64,000 bases of DNA from Edaphocola flava (GCF_004118155.1 NZ_SAIQ01000002.1:1-64000), one strand, 5' to 3'. Shown: positions 25,421 to 34,710, counted from the first letter of the stretch. Notes: a model not told the origin generated them from the letters alone. Translations and numbers: made by a program.

Positions 25421-25688
25421 GCTTTATGCACCATTTGCATATATGTCTGAATGCTGTTTTTTATTGGTGCTTCCTTCGGGAATGAACTGTGCACATAGCA
25501 TTTCTTTTTGCACCCCCTAATCAAAGAACTGAGCAAAGTGGCGTATCTAAATATTTATTTCGCGAAGAATAAAATTTTATTTATTTCCTGAATGAAATGA
25601 CGGCTTCCTGTTGTGATGGTATTGGGTACAAGATTTTGATATCATAAAATCTTACAATAGTCATCGATGAGAATGTTAGCTGTGCAAA

Positions 25689-26216
25689 TTATTCTTGAAG
25701 ATGCCCAATGTGATTAATAACCCTATTGTATGCTATCTTAAACCATGTAGTAAATTTTTCGGGGTAATGCAGCATGATTTCTTTTAATGGCTGTAACTTC
25801 ATCCAGTAATAGTTTTGAACTTCTGAGGGATCAGGATTGGGATGTACATCTGTGTAGCCAATGAGTACATGATCGTATTCATGCTCTATTAAATTATTTT
25901 CTACAGGACTATTGTATATAAATGAAAAGGCATGTTCCAATGCACAATTTATACCCATTTCATAAAATAGCCGCTCCTGAGCACTGGCGATTACTTCCTC
26001 GCCCCACTGCGGATGTGAGCAGCAGGCATTAGTCCAAAGGTGAGCACCATGGTATTTATTCGCTGCCCGTTTTTGTATGAGCATCTCTCCTTTCGAATTA
26101 AAAATAAATACTGAAAATGCGCGGTGCAGCACGCCCTTTTCATGCGCTTCCAGTTTGTCCATTTGCCCAGTAGGGTTATCATGTTCGTCTACAAGTACTA
26201 CTTTACACCTATCCAT
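25689..26216 (-). CDS. idi: Isopentenyl-diphosphate delta-isomerase (type I)
   Basis: A 175-residue Nudix-family protein that interconverts isopentenyl and dimethylallyl diphosphate, feeding carotenoid synthesis. Visible family marks are GVLHRAFSVFIFNSKGEMLI, QKRAANKYH, LWTNACCSHPQWGEE with the catalytic Cys, and NLIEHEYDHVLIG with the catalytic Glu. Length is normal for type I enzymes. It is the last gene of the minus-strand carotenoid operon, 15 bp after the cyclase-lipocalin gene. No second isomerase is seen in the window. Confidence 0.95.
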   Translation of the reverse strand: MDRCKVVLVDEHDNPTGQMDKLEAHEKGVLHRAFSVFIFNSKGEMLIQKRAANKYHGAHLWTNACCSHPQWGEEVIASAQERLFYEMGINCALEHAFSFIYNSPVENNLIEHEYDHVLIGYTDVHPNPDPSEVQNYYWMKLQPLKEIMLHYPEKFTTWFKIAYNRVINHIGHLQE

Positions 26217-26231
26217 ATTCCTGATTTATTT

Positions 26232-27470
26232 TTATTGTACATAGGGATTATCTTTATCCTGCTTTACCCAGATAAGCCTGGTCGTATCATAGCCTATGCT
26301 GGCTGCCTGATCAAGAAAAGATTTTCGCACGGCTGCAGGTATTGTCTTTTGGCGTGATAATACCCACAGATAATTAAGGTTGCGGCCGGCTACTAATGCA
26401 TAGGTATAATCTCTGTCTATAGCGATCACATTATATCCGGCATAAAACGGTTTGAAAAATGTTACTTTCAGAGCGGCTATATCCGTATCGGATCTGAAGC
26501 GGGCACTACCTGTTGCAGATTTCCATTTTTTTGACTGTACATTAAATCCACTATTTTCTACCCGGATCGTTCCGTTGGGGTTAAGACTGTACTTTGCTAC
26601 AGTATTGTCCAGGTTGCGTTCAAAGCGATAATCAAATCGGGCCAGCTCAAACCAGGTACCCAGGTATCTGTCCTTATAAAAATTGGAAACTGGCTTTGCT
26701 TTTGAAGGCATTCTGTTACAGGAAGAGAAGAACAGCAGTAGGGCTAGCAGGGGTGTTGAAAATTTAAGTGCAGTTGTTTTCATATTTTTTCTTTTAAAGA
26801 GGTTAAAGAAATATATAAGCCATAAAAACTGTGTATACCCATACACAGCATCTTCAACCGGTATGGTGAGCATACGGATATTCAGGATCTCTTTGGGATT
26901 GTAATTGACTATGGGGGACTCAAGACCGGTACCCGTAAGTATACCATTGACGGGAAAGAAACCAAGCATCAGCACCAGGTATACCAGTGATGCCTGTCCG
27001 ATCCAGGGCTTACGGGCTATAAAATGCAGGTATACCATGCTTAGTAAAAGTGCCAGGGCGGTAACCAGCGTATACAGGCGGTCTGTGTACAGCAGGGCAA
27101 CCAGTATAGCTACTACTGTTGAGGCGAATACAATGATATTGTTGAAAGCATTAGCCCAACTGAGGTTAAAGAACAGGGTAAAACAGTGATAGGTAAACGC
27201 ACAGGAAAAGGGAATACAGATAAAAAATAACCATTCTTCCAGAGGTAGTCCGCCTATTATACTGCCAATAGTATAACTGGTGTTGAACCACCATACACCC
27301 TGTTGGGTAAACAGTATATCCCATATAATAAATGGTATACCCACTACCAACGCAGCTTTAAGAAAGGCCGGAAAGTAGCGGTGGAACTGCACTCTTCTGT
27401 CGAAAGAAGCAACAAAGCAGATAATTATGGTGAAGAAATTGATCAGTAAATAAGTAAATGGCTGTAACAT
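26232..27470 (-). CDS. Lycopene cyclase (CrtYcd-type) fused in frame to a lipocalin
   Basis: A 412-codon frame. Residues 1-~228 have six or seven hydrophobic helices with the PLEEWLFFICIPFSCAFTYH motif of the heterodimer-type lycopene beta-cyclase and end in FFNLFKRKN. Residue 230 is an ATG (26783) that begins a lipoprotein-like signal (KFSTPLLALLLFFSSC) followed by a Blc-type lipocalin (YLGTWFELARFDYRFERNLD, YNVIAIDRDYTYALVAG, LNYLWVLSRQ). No stop separates the two. Either this is a true fusion, or the lipocalin is also made from its own start, which is preceded by an A-rich stretch of the kind Bacteroidota use. The cyclase converts lycopene to beta-carotene; the lipocalin may bind a hydrophobic ligand. 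The start overlaps the crtZ stop (TAATG). Confidence 0.85.
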   Translation of the reverse strand: MLQPFTYLLINFFTIIICFVASFDRRVQFHRYFPAFLKAALVVGIPFIIWDILFTQQGVWWFNTSYTIGSIIGGLPLEEWLFFICIPFSCAFTYHCFTLFFNLSWANAFNNIIVFASTVVAILVALLYTDRLYTLVTALALLLSMVYLHFIARKPWIGQASLVYLVLMLGFFPVNGILTGTGLESPIVNYNPKEILNIRMLTIPVEDAVYGYTQFLWLIYFFNLFKRKNMKTTALKFSTPLLALLLFFSSCNRMPSKAKPVSNFYKDRYLGTWFELARFDYRFERNLDNTVAKYSLNPNGTIRVENSGFNVQSKKWKSATGSARFRSDTDIAALKVTFFKPFYAGYNVIAIDRDYTYALVAGRNLNYLWVLSRQKTIPAAVRKSFLDQAASIGYDTTRLIWVKQDKDNPYVQ

Positions 27471-27922
27471 TATTGCTTATTAAAATACATTCTGAAATAT
27501 TTGACAGGTACCCACAGGAAGCCGAAGCATTCACCATCTTCCTTGCTCAAGTGTTTATGATGTTGTTTATGTGCTCTGCGGATCGCCAGCAGGTAAGGGT
27601 TTCGCGTATGCCGGAACAGATGCATACGCTGGTGAATGAAAATATCATGCACAAAGAAGTAAGACATGCCATACAGGAATATGCCTAAGCCGATATAAAA
27701 CACATAGTTTAATCCGGCCTGAACACCGTAGTATAATAGGATAATCGTGGGCACCGCAAATATGACAAAAAACCAATCATTGCGTTCCAGATTTCCTTCG
27801 TGGCTGTGGTCGTGGTGGTCGCGGTGCAGGATCCACAAAAATCCGTGCATGATATACTTATGAATGAGCCAGGTCAGGCCCTCCATCAGAATATAGGTAA
27901 CCAATATAATCAACAGATTCAT
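27470..27922 (-). CDS. crtZ: Beta-carotene 3-hydroxylase
   Basis: A 150-residue membrane di-iron hydroxylase. The histidine clusters are visible: HKYIMHGFLWILHRDHHDHS, HDIFIHQRMH and RRAHKQHHKHLSKEDGECFG. Hydrophobic segments lie at the N-terminus and in the middle. It would hydroxylate beta-carotene to zeaxanthin at the membrane. The stop codon overlaps the start of the cyclase gene by one base, so the two are coupled. About 45 bp separates it from crtB upstream. With crtI, crtB and the cyclase, the cluster predicts zeaxanthin as product; no ketolase is present. Confidence 0.95.
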   Translation of the reverse strand: MNLLIILVTYILMEGLTWLIHKYIMHGFLWILHRDHHDHSHEGNLERNDWFFVIFAVPTIILLYYGVQAGLNYVFYIGLGIFLYGMSYFFVHDIFIHQRMHLFRHTRNPYLLAIRRAHKQHHKHLSKEDGECFGFLWVPVKYFRMYFNKQ

Positions 27923-27966
27923 GTTTTTACAAGTTTAAATGTGATGAGTACTCATAGTCTATCGCA

Positions 27967-28803
27967 TTACAAAGTCGCTATTTTCATCTCCAGGTAACTA
28001 CGCATTGCTAAAGACAACTTCTGTCCATTCGGGATGCGCACCCTTTCGCTAAGGATCTTCTGTGCAGGTGTATTTTTGATTTTCCGGAACAAAGACCAGT
28101 AATAGCGGTGGGCGAGGTAGACCCCAAAGCGGGAAGAAGCCGGCAGTTTTCTGATACCTGTTAGGGCTTCCCGAAATTCTGCTTCTATTTCTGCTTCGAT
28201 CCGGCGCTTAACCTCATTGTCAAAATGTTTCATTTCAATATGAGGAAAATAGCTGCGGCCCAGGTCCTGGTAATCAGCATTCAGGTCCCGGAGAAAGTTG
28301 ACTTTCTGAAAAGCAGAGCCCAGCTTCATGGCATAAGGTTTTAAAGCGTCAAACTGCTCTTGATCTCCATTTACAAATACCTTCAGGCACATCAGTCCTA
28401 CCACCTCAGCAGAGCCCAGTATGTATTCCTGATACAACTCATCTGTGTACTGTACCGGGTTCAGATCCATTTCCATACTGTGCAGGAACTGCGCGATCAG
28501 CGACTGTTCAATATCGTAACGGAGTACCGTATCCTGAAACGAGTGTATAATAGGGTTAAGCGAAATGCCTTCCTCCAGCGCTTGCATGGTCTGCTCCTTG
28601 AACCGTTCCAGCAACTGAGGTTTATTGTACTGGTGAAAACTATCTACTATCTCATCGGCCAGCCGTACGTATCCGTAAATCGCATATATAGCTGGTCTGA
28701 TAGTTGGGTTCAGGGCCATGATACCCATAGAAAAACTGGTGCTGTATTTCTGTGTGGTGGTTTTGCTTACCGAGTAAGAAAGTTCATCATATAGCTGTTT
28801 CAT
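27967..28803 (-). CDS. crtB: Phytoene synthase
   Basis: About 278 residues from the start MKQLYDELSYSVSKTTTQKY, which overlaps the crtI end by 17 bp; an upstream in-frame ATG at 28842 would add 13 residues. Family marks include YSTSFSMGIMALNP, the first Asp motif YVRLADEIVDSFH, and the second, NFLRDLNADYQDLGRSYFP. It condenses two geranylgeranyl diphosphate molecules to phytoene. It lies between crtI and crtZ in the operon. No geranylgeranyl diphosphate synthase is in the window, so the substrate must come from elsewhere. Confidence 0.95.
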   Translation of the reverse strand: MKQLYDELSYSVSKTTTQKYSTSFSMGIMALNPTIRPAIYAIYGYVRLADEIVDSFHQYNKPQLLERFKEQTMQALEEGISLNPIIHSFQDTVLRYDIEQSLIAQFLHSMEMDLNPVQYTDELYQEYILGSAEVVGLMCLKVFVNGDQEQFDALKPYAMKLGSAFQKVNFLRDLNADYQDLGRSYFPHIEMKHFDNEVKRRIEAEIEAEFREALTGIRKLPASSRFGVYLAHRYYWSLFRKIKNTPAQKILSERVRIPNGQKLSLAMRSYLEMKIATL

Positions 28804-30280
28804 GTGGTTCTGCTTTAAGGTTATGTAATTCCCCGGCAACAATCTTACCCGAGATAATAGAAGGAGGGACGCCTGGTCCGGGAACGGTGAGCTGACCGGT
28901 ATAAAATAAATTGGACAGCTTTTTATTCCTGATCGAAGGCTTTAATACTGCTGTTTGGCCCAGGGTATTGGCCAGGCCATAGGCATTGCCTTTATAAGCA
29001 TTATAGTCGTGTACAAAATCCCGCACACAATAACTTCTCTGATAATCCAGCCTGGCCTTCAGGTCCTGAGCTCCGGTATGCAGCTCTATGCGCTGCAACA
29101 TTTCATCAAGGTATCGCGCTCTTGTTTTTTCTTCATCATTGAGGCCGGGAGCAAGTGGCATTAGCAGGAAAAGATTTTCATGCCCTTCGGGTGCTACTGA
29201 CGTATCTGTTACGGAAGGACAGCAGGCATAAAAAAGCGGTTTATCCGGCCATTGCTTATCGGTATAAATAGAATGAATATGATCGTCCAGGTCATGTTCA
29301 AAGAACAGTGTATGGTGCCGTAATCCGGGTATGCGCTCCTTAAATCCCAGGTAAAAGATCAGGCAGGAAGGTGCAAATACTTTTTTATCCCAGTACTGCT
29401 CACTGTAGTTACGGTAAGGTGCTTCTATCAGGCTTTCGGTATGATGATAGTCTGATGAGGCAATGACCGCATCAAAGTGCCAATCCTCTCCATTGATCAA
29501 AAGTGTATGCACCTTGCCCTGCTTCACCTTTATCTGCTCAACGTTATGGTTAAAATAAAAACGGGCACCCTGTGCCATTGCAATATGGTGCATGGCCTTG
29601 ATCAGCTCGTAGAAACCTCCCATAGGATACCAGGTACCCAGTGCATAGCCTCCGTAATTCATCAGGCTGTATAGTGCCGGTATCTGTTGCGGTGAAGCAC
29701 CGAGAAAGATTACCGGAAACTCCATCAATGTCCTGAGTTGGGGGTGGGAGAAATAACGCGCCACATAATCACGAAAGTTTGAGAATAAATTAAGCCTGAG
29801 GGCACTGAGGGCAATGCGTGGACGAACGAATTCCCACCAGCTCAGACAGGGCTTGTATACAAATTGCTGCATACCCACTTCGTACTTATATTTAGCCGCT
29901 TTAAGGAAAGCTTCAAGCCTCGGACCACTGCCTGGTTCTATCTCTTCAAATAACGCATACATATCCTCTATGCGCGAGGGCATGGATAATGTACGATCAG
30001 GAAATAATACATCAAATTGGGGCTGGAGGGATACTAACTTATAGAAGTCACAGATCTTGTAGCCAAAGTCTGCAAAAAAACGATCAATTATATCTGGCAT
30101 CCAATACCAACTCGGCCCCATATCAAATGTATAGCCATTAGGGGTAGTAAATTGTCGGGCACGGCCCCCGGGTATATCATTCTTTTCGAAAACATAGACC
30201 TCGTGACCCTGCTTCGCAGCGTAAGCAGCTGCTGAAAGACCGGAAATGCCGGAACCGATTATTGCGATTTTTTTTGCCAT
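28787..30280 (-). CDS. crtI: Phytoene desaturase
   Basis: A 497-residue FAD-dependent enzyme that turns phytoene into lycopene. The N-terminal dinucleotide-binding motif is KKIAIIGSGISGLSAAAYAA followed by EKNDIPGGRARQF. The C-terminal signature region is LSNLFYTGQLTVPGPGVPPS then IISGKIVAGEL. Length is typical. The start lies 7 bp after the MarR-type regulator gene, so both are probably on one transcript. It overlaps crtB at its end. Confidence 0.96.
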   Translation of the reverse strand: MAKKIAIIGSGISGLSAAAYAAKQGHEVYVFEKNDIPGGRARQFTTPNGYTFDMGPSWYWMPDIIDRFFADFGYKICDFYKLVSLQPQFDVLFPDRTLSMPSRIEDMYALFEEIEPGSGPRLEAFLKAAKYKYEVGMQQFVYKPCLSWWEFVRPRIALSALRLNLFSNFRDYVARYFSHPQLRTLMEFPVIFLGASPQQIPALYSLMNYGGYALGTWYPMGGFYELIKAMHHIAMAQGARFYFNHNVEQIKVKQGKVHTLLINGEDWHFDAVIASSDYHHTESLIEAPYRNYSEQYWDKKVFAPSCLIFYLGFKERIPGLRHHTLFFEHDLDDHIHSIYTDKQWPDKPLFYACCPSVTDTSVAPEGHENLFLLMPLAPGLNDEEKTRARYLDEMLQRIELHTGAQDLKARLDYQRSYCVRDFVHDYNAYKGNAYGLANTLGQTAVLKPSIRNKKLSNLFYTGQLTVPGPGVPPSIISGKIVAGELHNLKAEPHETAI

Positions 30281-30287
30281 GTGGGGC

Positions 30288-30953
30288 TTAGTTTTCAGTT
30301 AAAAACTCCTCTGTCACTCTTTTTATTAATTCATTGCTATCTATATTTTCCAGGTATATAGGCTTGTGAAAGTGATCCAATTTATACAACAGGCGTATAA
30401 GATCCATCTTTTCGGCGTGTGAGAGTGGGCCGGTAACAATTCTTGTGGCTAGCCTTATCTGGCTCATTTGCTGTTCCAATGCTTGCCTTCCGGAAGCCGT
30501 AATCTGTACAATTTTACTTCTCTTGTCTATTTCCGAATCTTGCTGCTCCACCCAACCCTGATGGATCAGGCGATTGATAATCTTCATGCCCGAAGTTTTT
30601 TCCTGGATATTATGCTTGATTAATTCCATCTTGCTCATAGGACCACTGGCTATGAGGTTGATCAGGTAAATAAACTCTTCCTGTGTTGCAAAGCCGGAGC
30701 CCTGTATAGCAGATTTTGAATAAGAACGGGCATACCTGTTCATATGCACTATAAGCGTATTGATGACACTATCCGGACCCCTTCCCGCATCCTTGCCTTC
30801 CCAGTCCGGTTCCGCGACCGTAGCATTATCTGAACTATCGGCGATCCACTTTTTGAAGCCCTTTATATCCTTTTCATAGATGCTGCCCAAGCCGGAATCG
30901 GCTTCAAAATCCTCTAATAATTGGATGAGGTCTTTCATAATGCTATAGTCCAT
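30288..30953 (-). CDS. MarR-family regulator of the carotenoid operon
   Basis: A 221-residue protein with a MarR-type winged helix over about residues 75-190: TQEEFIYLINLIASGPMSKM, HNIQEKTSGMKIINRLIHQG, and the wing EQQDSEIDKRSKIVQITASG. The ~70-residue N-terminal extension is unusual for the family. It is the first gene of the carotenoid operon, 7 bp before crtI. The divergent control region contains two near-identical palindromes (30975-30993 and 31048-31067) that are good candidates for its binding sites. A likely role is autoregulation and joint control of the carotenoid genes and the divergent TonB receptor. An internal ATG at 30938 is possible. Confidence 0.85.
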   Translation of the reverse strand: MDYSIMKDLIQLLEDFEADSGLGSIYEKDIKGFKKWIADSSDNATVAEPDWEGKDAGRGPDSVINTLIVHMNRYARSYSKSAIQGSGFATQEEFIYLINLIASGPMSKMELIKHNIQEKTSGMKIINRLIHQGWVEQQDSEIDKRSKIVQITASGRQALEQQMSQIRLATRIVTGPLSHAEKMDLIRLLYKLDHFHKPIYLENIDSNELIKRVTEEFLTEN

Positions 30954-30974
30954 AATAACTAAATTGATGATTAT

Positions 30975-30993
30975 TTGGTATAATATTGTACCA
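30975..30993. promoter_or_regulatory. Candidate MarR operator 1
   Basis: TTGGTATAATATTGTACCA, an inverted repeat TGGTA/TACCA, lies 22 bp before the regulator gene. It agrees with the site at 31048-31067 at most positions (common pattern TTGGTwTAATwTTGwACCA). Confidence 0.6.
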
Positions 30994-31047
30994 TTAATTA
31001 TATCAAAGGTATAAAAATATACTTTATTTTACCAAAAGGAATAATTT

Positions 31048-31067
31048 TTGGTTTAATTTTGAACCAA
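31048..31067. promoter_or_regulatory. Candidate MarR operator 2
   Basis: TTGGTTTAATTTTGAACCAA, an inverted repeat ending 2 bp before the TonB-receptor ATG. It overlaps a second inverted repeat, ACCAAAA...TTTTTGGT (31031-31052). Protein bound here would block the start region. Confidence 0.6.
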
Positions 31068-31069
31068 TT

Positions 31070-33499
31070 ATGAGACACACAATTACCCTTTGCGCGCTTT
31101 TAGTTGCAGGAATACAATCATATGCTCAATCTGTAGCAGGACGTATTTCCGGCACGGTTACCGATAAAAACACACAAGAATACCTTGGTGGGGCTACGGT
31201 TTCTATATTTGGGGAGGATACAACGACTACCCTAACGGATGAGAATGGTAGCTTCAACGTGAGTGCGCCAGTAGGAAAATATAATCTCTCTGTAAAGCTC
31301 ATTGGCTATGAAGAGGCCCTGGTCTATAATATCAATATCAATTCCGGCAATGCCCAGGTCCTAAGTGTAGAACTGCAAAACAAATCTGAGGAACTGAAAG
31401 AAGTAGAGATCAGCCTGGCCCGCTCGGCACAGGCCACTAATATGGTTACCCCCTTATCTACACAAAAACTTACTGCTGAGGAAATACGGGTAAATCCTGG
31501 GGGCAATTTTGATGTCTCTAAAGTGATACAGGTACTGCCGGGTGTGGCAGGAGGTACTACCGCTAACCGCAATGATATTATTGTACGTGGCGGAGGTCCG
31601 AGCGAAAATGTCTATTACCTGGATGGCATTGAGATTCCCGTACTGAATCACTTCCAGACACAGGGGGCCAGCGGCGGGGCAACCGGTATCCTCAATGTAT
31701 CTTTTATCAATGATGTGCAACTCACTTCATCGGCCTTTGACAGCCGTTATGATAATGCACTTGCATCCACATTCGTTATTAAACAGCGCAATGGTAATCC
31801 TGATAAACTCGGGGGCAATATGCGCCTTTCGGGAAGTGAATTTGCCGCTACCCTTGAAGGTCCGCTCAGCAAAAAGACAACCTTCCTGGCTTCTGCAAGA
31901 AGATCTTATCTTAAATACCTTTTTCAGGTATTGGACCTGCCTATCCGTCCCGACTACTGGGATTTTCAATATAAGATAAACCATAAGATCAATGCTAAAA
32001 CAGAGCTCAATTTTATTGGCATTGGTGCTATTGATCATTTTCGCCTGGTAGCCCCAAAAACAGCCGATGCGGAAAATGAGTACATTCTGCGCTCTAACCC
32101 GCTGATCGACCAATGGAATTACACTGTAGGCGCTACGCTGAAAAGGCTGGTGCCTAATGGATATTACACCATTGCCCTGAGCCGGAATATGTTCTTTAAC
32201 GGCGCGCAGCGTTACGAAAATAATGTACAGCAAAGCGGCAATAAACTCTTTGACCTGAAAAGTCATGAAATAGAAAATAAGCTGAGAGTAGATGTGAATA
32301 AGTTTATTAACGGATGGAAAATCAGTTATGGTGCCGGAGCACAATACGTGAAATATGATGTAGCCAGTTTTAATACACTGAAGCAGGCGGTTAAGGATGC
32401 TTCTGGAAATATTATCAGCCCTGCGGTGACCGTTGCCGGCAGCAATGCTATTGAATTCTACAAAATGGGTGCTTTTGTGCACAGCAGCAAGTACTTTTTT
32501 TCTGAGCGCTTGCTGATCTCAGCCGGACTACGCACAGATATGAATACTTATACTGCCGAGGGTTTGAATGCACTTAAAAACCTTTCTCCACGCTTGTCTT
32601 TATCCTATGTCCTCAACCCCAAATGGAACATTTCCGCTTCTACAGGAAGCTATTATAAATTGCCTTCATACACAGCACTGGGTTATAAAGATGCAGCGGT
32701 AGTATTGGTAAATAAGGATCTGAAATACATCAATTCTATTCATTACACACTGGGTACACAATTCGTTCCCCGAAATGATTTCCGATTTACAGTAGAAGCT
32801 TTCTACAAACAATACCGTAACTATCCCGTTTCAGCAACAGATGGCATTTCTATGGCCAATATCGGAACTGATTTTGCAGCTATCGGTAATGATGATTATA
32901 CTGCAATAGGGAAGGGCCGTGTATACGGGATGGAAGCATATGTACAGCAAAAACTGGTAAAAAGATTGTTTTACGTACTTAGTGCGACGGTCTATAAATC
33001 TGAATTTACAGGGGCCGATGGTGTCTACCGTCCATCAACCTGGGATTACGGATACGTGGTAGCCGCAACCTTAGGATATAAGTTTAAGCACAACTGGGAC
33101 CTGGGGGCCAAGTACCGCATTGCAGGTGGGCAGCCCTATACACCTTTTGACCTGGACCGTTCACGAGCGGCCTACCTGACTACAGGTAGGGGAGTATATG
33201 ATTACAGGCAATTAAATGAAGAGCGTCTGCCGCTGTTTCAGCAACTTGATCTGAGGGTAGACAAGAAGTTCAATTTCCGCAAGACCAGTCTGATCCTTTT
33301 TGTGGATATACAAAATGTGTTTTTATATAAAACACCGTCCTTACCCAATTACACTTTTGAACGCAATAGCGATAATACAGGCTTTGCTACAGTAGATGGC
33401 AATCCTGTGGCGGCAGATGGCAGCAATGCTATTCCCCGTATCCTGCAGGACCGCAGTGCAACAGTGGTGCCCGCAATCGGATTTATCTTCGAGTTTTAG
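31070..33499 (+). CDS. TonB-dependent outer-membrane receptor
   Basis: An 809-residue protein with a signal peptide (LCALLVAGIQSYAQ) and an N-terminal carboxypeptidase-regulatory-like domain (GRISGTVTDKNTQEYLGGAT). A TonB plug follows (VIQVLPGVAGGTTANRNDII, VRGGGPSENVYYLDGIE), then a long beta-barrel ending in VVPAIGFIFEF. It imports an unknown ligand across the outer membrane. No SusD-type partner is adjacent, so a polysaccharide role is less likely. It is divergent from the MarR-carotenoid operon and shares its control region, including operators within 100 bp. This suggests joint regulation, perhaps with the same inducer. Confidence 0.9.
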   Translation: MRHTITLCALLVAGIQSYAQSVAGRISGTVTDKNTQEYLGGATVSIFGEDTTTTLTDENGSFNVSAPVGKYNLSVKLIGYEEALVYNININSGNAQVLSVELQNKSEELKEVEISLARSAQATNMVTPLSTQKLTAEEIRVNPGGNFDVSKVIQVLPGVAGGTTANRNDIIVRGGGPSENVYYLDGIEIPVLNHFQTQGASGGATGILNVSFINDVQLTSSAFDSRYDNALASTFVIKQRNGNPDKLGGNMRLSGSEFAATLEGPLSKKTTFLASARRSYLKYLFQVLDLPIRPDYWDFQYKINHKINAKTELNFIGIGAIDHFRLVAPKTADAENEYILRSNPLIDQWNYTVGATLKRLVPNGYYTIALSRNMFFNGAQRYENNVQQSGNKLFDLKSHEIENKLRVDVNKFINGWKISYGAGAQYVKYDVASFNTLKQAVKDASGNIISPAVTVAGSNAIEFYKMGAFVHSSKYFFSERLLISAGLRTDMNTYTAEGLNALKNLSPRLSLSYVLNPKWNISASTGSYYKLPSYTALGYKDAAVVLVNKDLKYINSIHYTLGTQFVPRNDFRFTVEAFYKQYRNYPVSATDGISMANIGTDFAAIGNDDYTAIGKGRVYGMEAYVQQKLVKRLFYVLSATVYKSEFTGADGVYRPSTWDYGYVVAATLGYKFKHNWDLGAKYRIAGGQPYTPFDLDRSRAAYLTTGRGVYDYRQLNEERLPLFQQLDLRVDKKFNFRKTSLILFVDIQNVFLYKTPSLPNYTFERNSDNTGFATVDGNPVAADGSNAIPRILQDRSATVVPAIGFIFEF

Positions 33500-33584
33500 T
33501 AAATAGCCTCGTTCCTTATTATTGTTAACCATCTGTTGGTACTACTGAAAGCATTGTATAGTCGATTAGACTTTCTTGCTCTTC

Positions 33585-33616
33585 GCCAAGGGCTCACAGC
33601 AATGTGAGCCCTTGGC
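33585..33616. terminator. Hairpin terminator of the CACA-loop type
   Basis: GCCAAGGGCTCACA-GCAA-TGTGAGCCCTTGGC is a perfect 14-bp stem followed by TTTATAG, 86 bp after the TonB-receptor stop. Confidence 0.75.
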
Positions 33617-33774
33617 TTTATAGTTCTTGATAAATAATAAAATTTTTCTAACGGACGATTGGCGTGCGCTGTCGAATTCGGCTATATTAAGCTCTTGAAT
33701 TTTTTTTGATTGTTTAAATCAATTAATCGTAATATTGCAATTAAGCGATAATTTTAATCTTTAAAAATTTATCT

Positions 33775-34248
33775 ATGAAACTTTCAGAAATTAAAACAAT
33801 CCTTGCAACTGCAGGAAGCGTAAATTTTCAATTGCCTGATGGTACCCTGGTGCCAGAGCATTTTCACGTAACAGAGGTGGGTATAATCACTAAAGATTTT
33901 ATTGATTGCGGGGGAACTGTCCGTCATGAAAAAGTGGCAAATTTCCAGCTTTGGGATGCCAATGATTATGAACATCGTTTGAAGGCAGGTAAGCTGCTCA
34001 GTATTATTGCCCTTTCCGAAAAGGTGCTGGGAATGGAGGATCTGGACATTGAAGTGGAATACCAGGCTGAAACTATTGGCAAGTATGATCTGGGCTTTGA
34101 TGGAGTTCATTTCCAGTTACTGGCTAAACAGACTGCTTGTCTTGCTATGGATAAATGTGGTGTGCCAGAGAAAAAGACAAAATTGAACCTGTCGGAACTT
34201 CCCGTATCCGGACAGAATAGCTGTACTCCTGGCGGGGGCTGCTGTTAA
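33775..34248 (+). CDS. DUF6428 protein of the arsenic operon
   Basis: A 157-residue soluble protein. TLVPEHFHVTEVGIITKDFI and CGGTVRHEKVANFQLWDAND match DUF6428, a family I know from arsenic loci of Bacteroidota. The C-terminus is Cys-rich (SCTPGGGCC), with C-terminal cysteines well placed to bind arsenite. It precedes arsC by 45 bp and is the first gene of the set. Its biochemical role is unknown; arsenite binding is an inference from the cysteines and context. Confidence 0.8.
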   Translation: MKLSEIKTILATAGSVNFQLPDGTLVPEHFHVTEVGIITKDFIDCGGTVRHEKVANFQLWDANDYEHRLKAGKLLSIIALSEKVLGMEDLDIEVEYQAETIGKYDLGFDGVHFQLLAKQTACLAMDKCGVPEKKTKLNLSELPVSGQNSCTPGGGCC

Positions 34249-34293
34249 TCCGGGATTTTTATTATTATAAAAAGCATTAAAATCATATAAACA

Positions 34294-34710
34294 ATGAAGA
34301 AAATATTAGTACTCTGTACCGGAAACAGTTGCCGTAGCCAGATTGCTGAAGGGTATTTGCGGTACTTTGCCGGCGACAAAGCACAGGTATATAGTGCCGG
34401 AGTAGAAACCCATGGTGTCAATCCCAAAGCTATAACAATCATGGCAGAAGATGGAATTGACATCTCCGGGCATACTTCCAACAATATTACCGAGTATCAG
34501 GGAGTAGATTTTGATTATGTCATCACTGTATGCGATCATGCCAAAGAGCGTTGCCCCTTCTTCCCCTCAAAAGCGAAAAAGTTTCATGAAAACTTTACAG
34601 ATCCGGCTAAAGCTGCCGGTACTGAGGAAGAAATCAATGAAGTTTTTCGGGCGGTAAGAAATACCATTAAACAATATGCACAGCAATTCGTAACAGATAA
34701 TCTTAAGTAA
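34294..34710 (+). CDS. arsC: Arsenate reductase, thioredoxin/LMW-phosphatase type
   Basis: A 138-residue protein with the CX5R phosphatase loop LCTGNSCRSQIAEGYLRYFA at the N-terminus, the Cys pair in ITVCDHAKERCPFF for disulfide relay, and the acid loop FTDPAKAAG. It reduces arsenate to arsenite for export. It ends one base before the start of the transporter gene. Length and motifs are normal for the family. Confidence 0.93.
   Translation: MKKILVLCTGNSCRSQIAEGYLRYFAGDKAQVYSAGVETHGVNPKAITIMAEDGIDISGHTSNNITEYQGVDFDYVITVCDHAKERCPFFPSKAKKFHENFTDPAKAAGTEEEINEVFRAVRNTIKQYAQQFVTDNLK

Larger units (their letters stand above)
24709..25688. other. Intergenic region, right side of the acquired block
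   Basis: About 980 AT-rich bases without an intact gene. It holds a decayed reading frame (24739-25065, minus) and a strong hairpin (25390-25420). No direct repeat or tRNA that would mark an integration end was recognised. Confidence 0.5.

Noticed and set aside
31727..32482. 251-residue frame opposite the TonB receptor
   Set aside because: Antisense shadow; the receptor frame has clear domain structure over the same bases.
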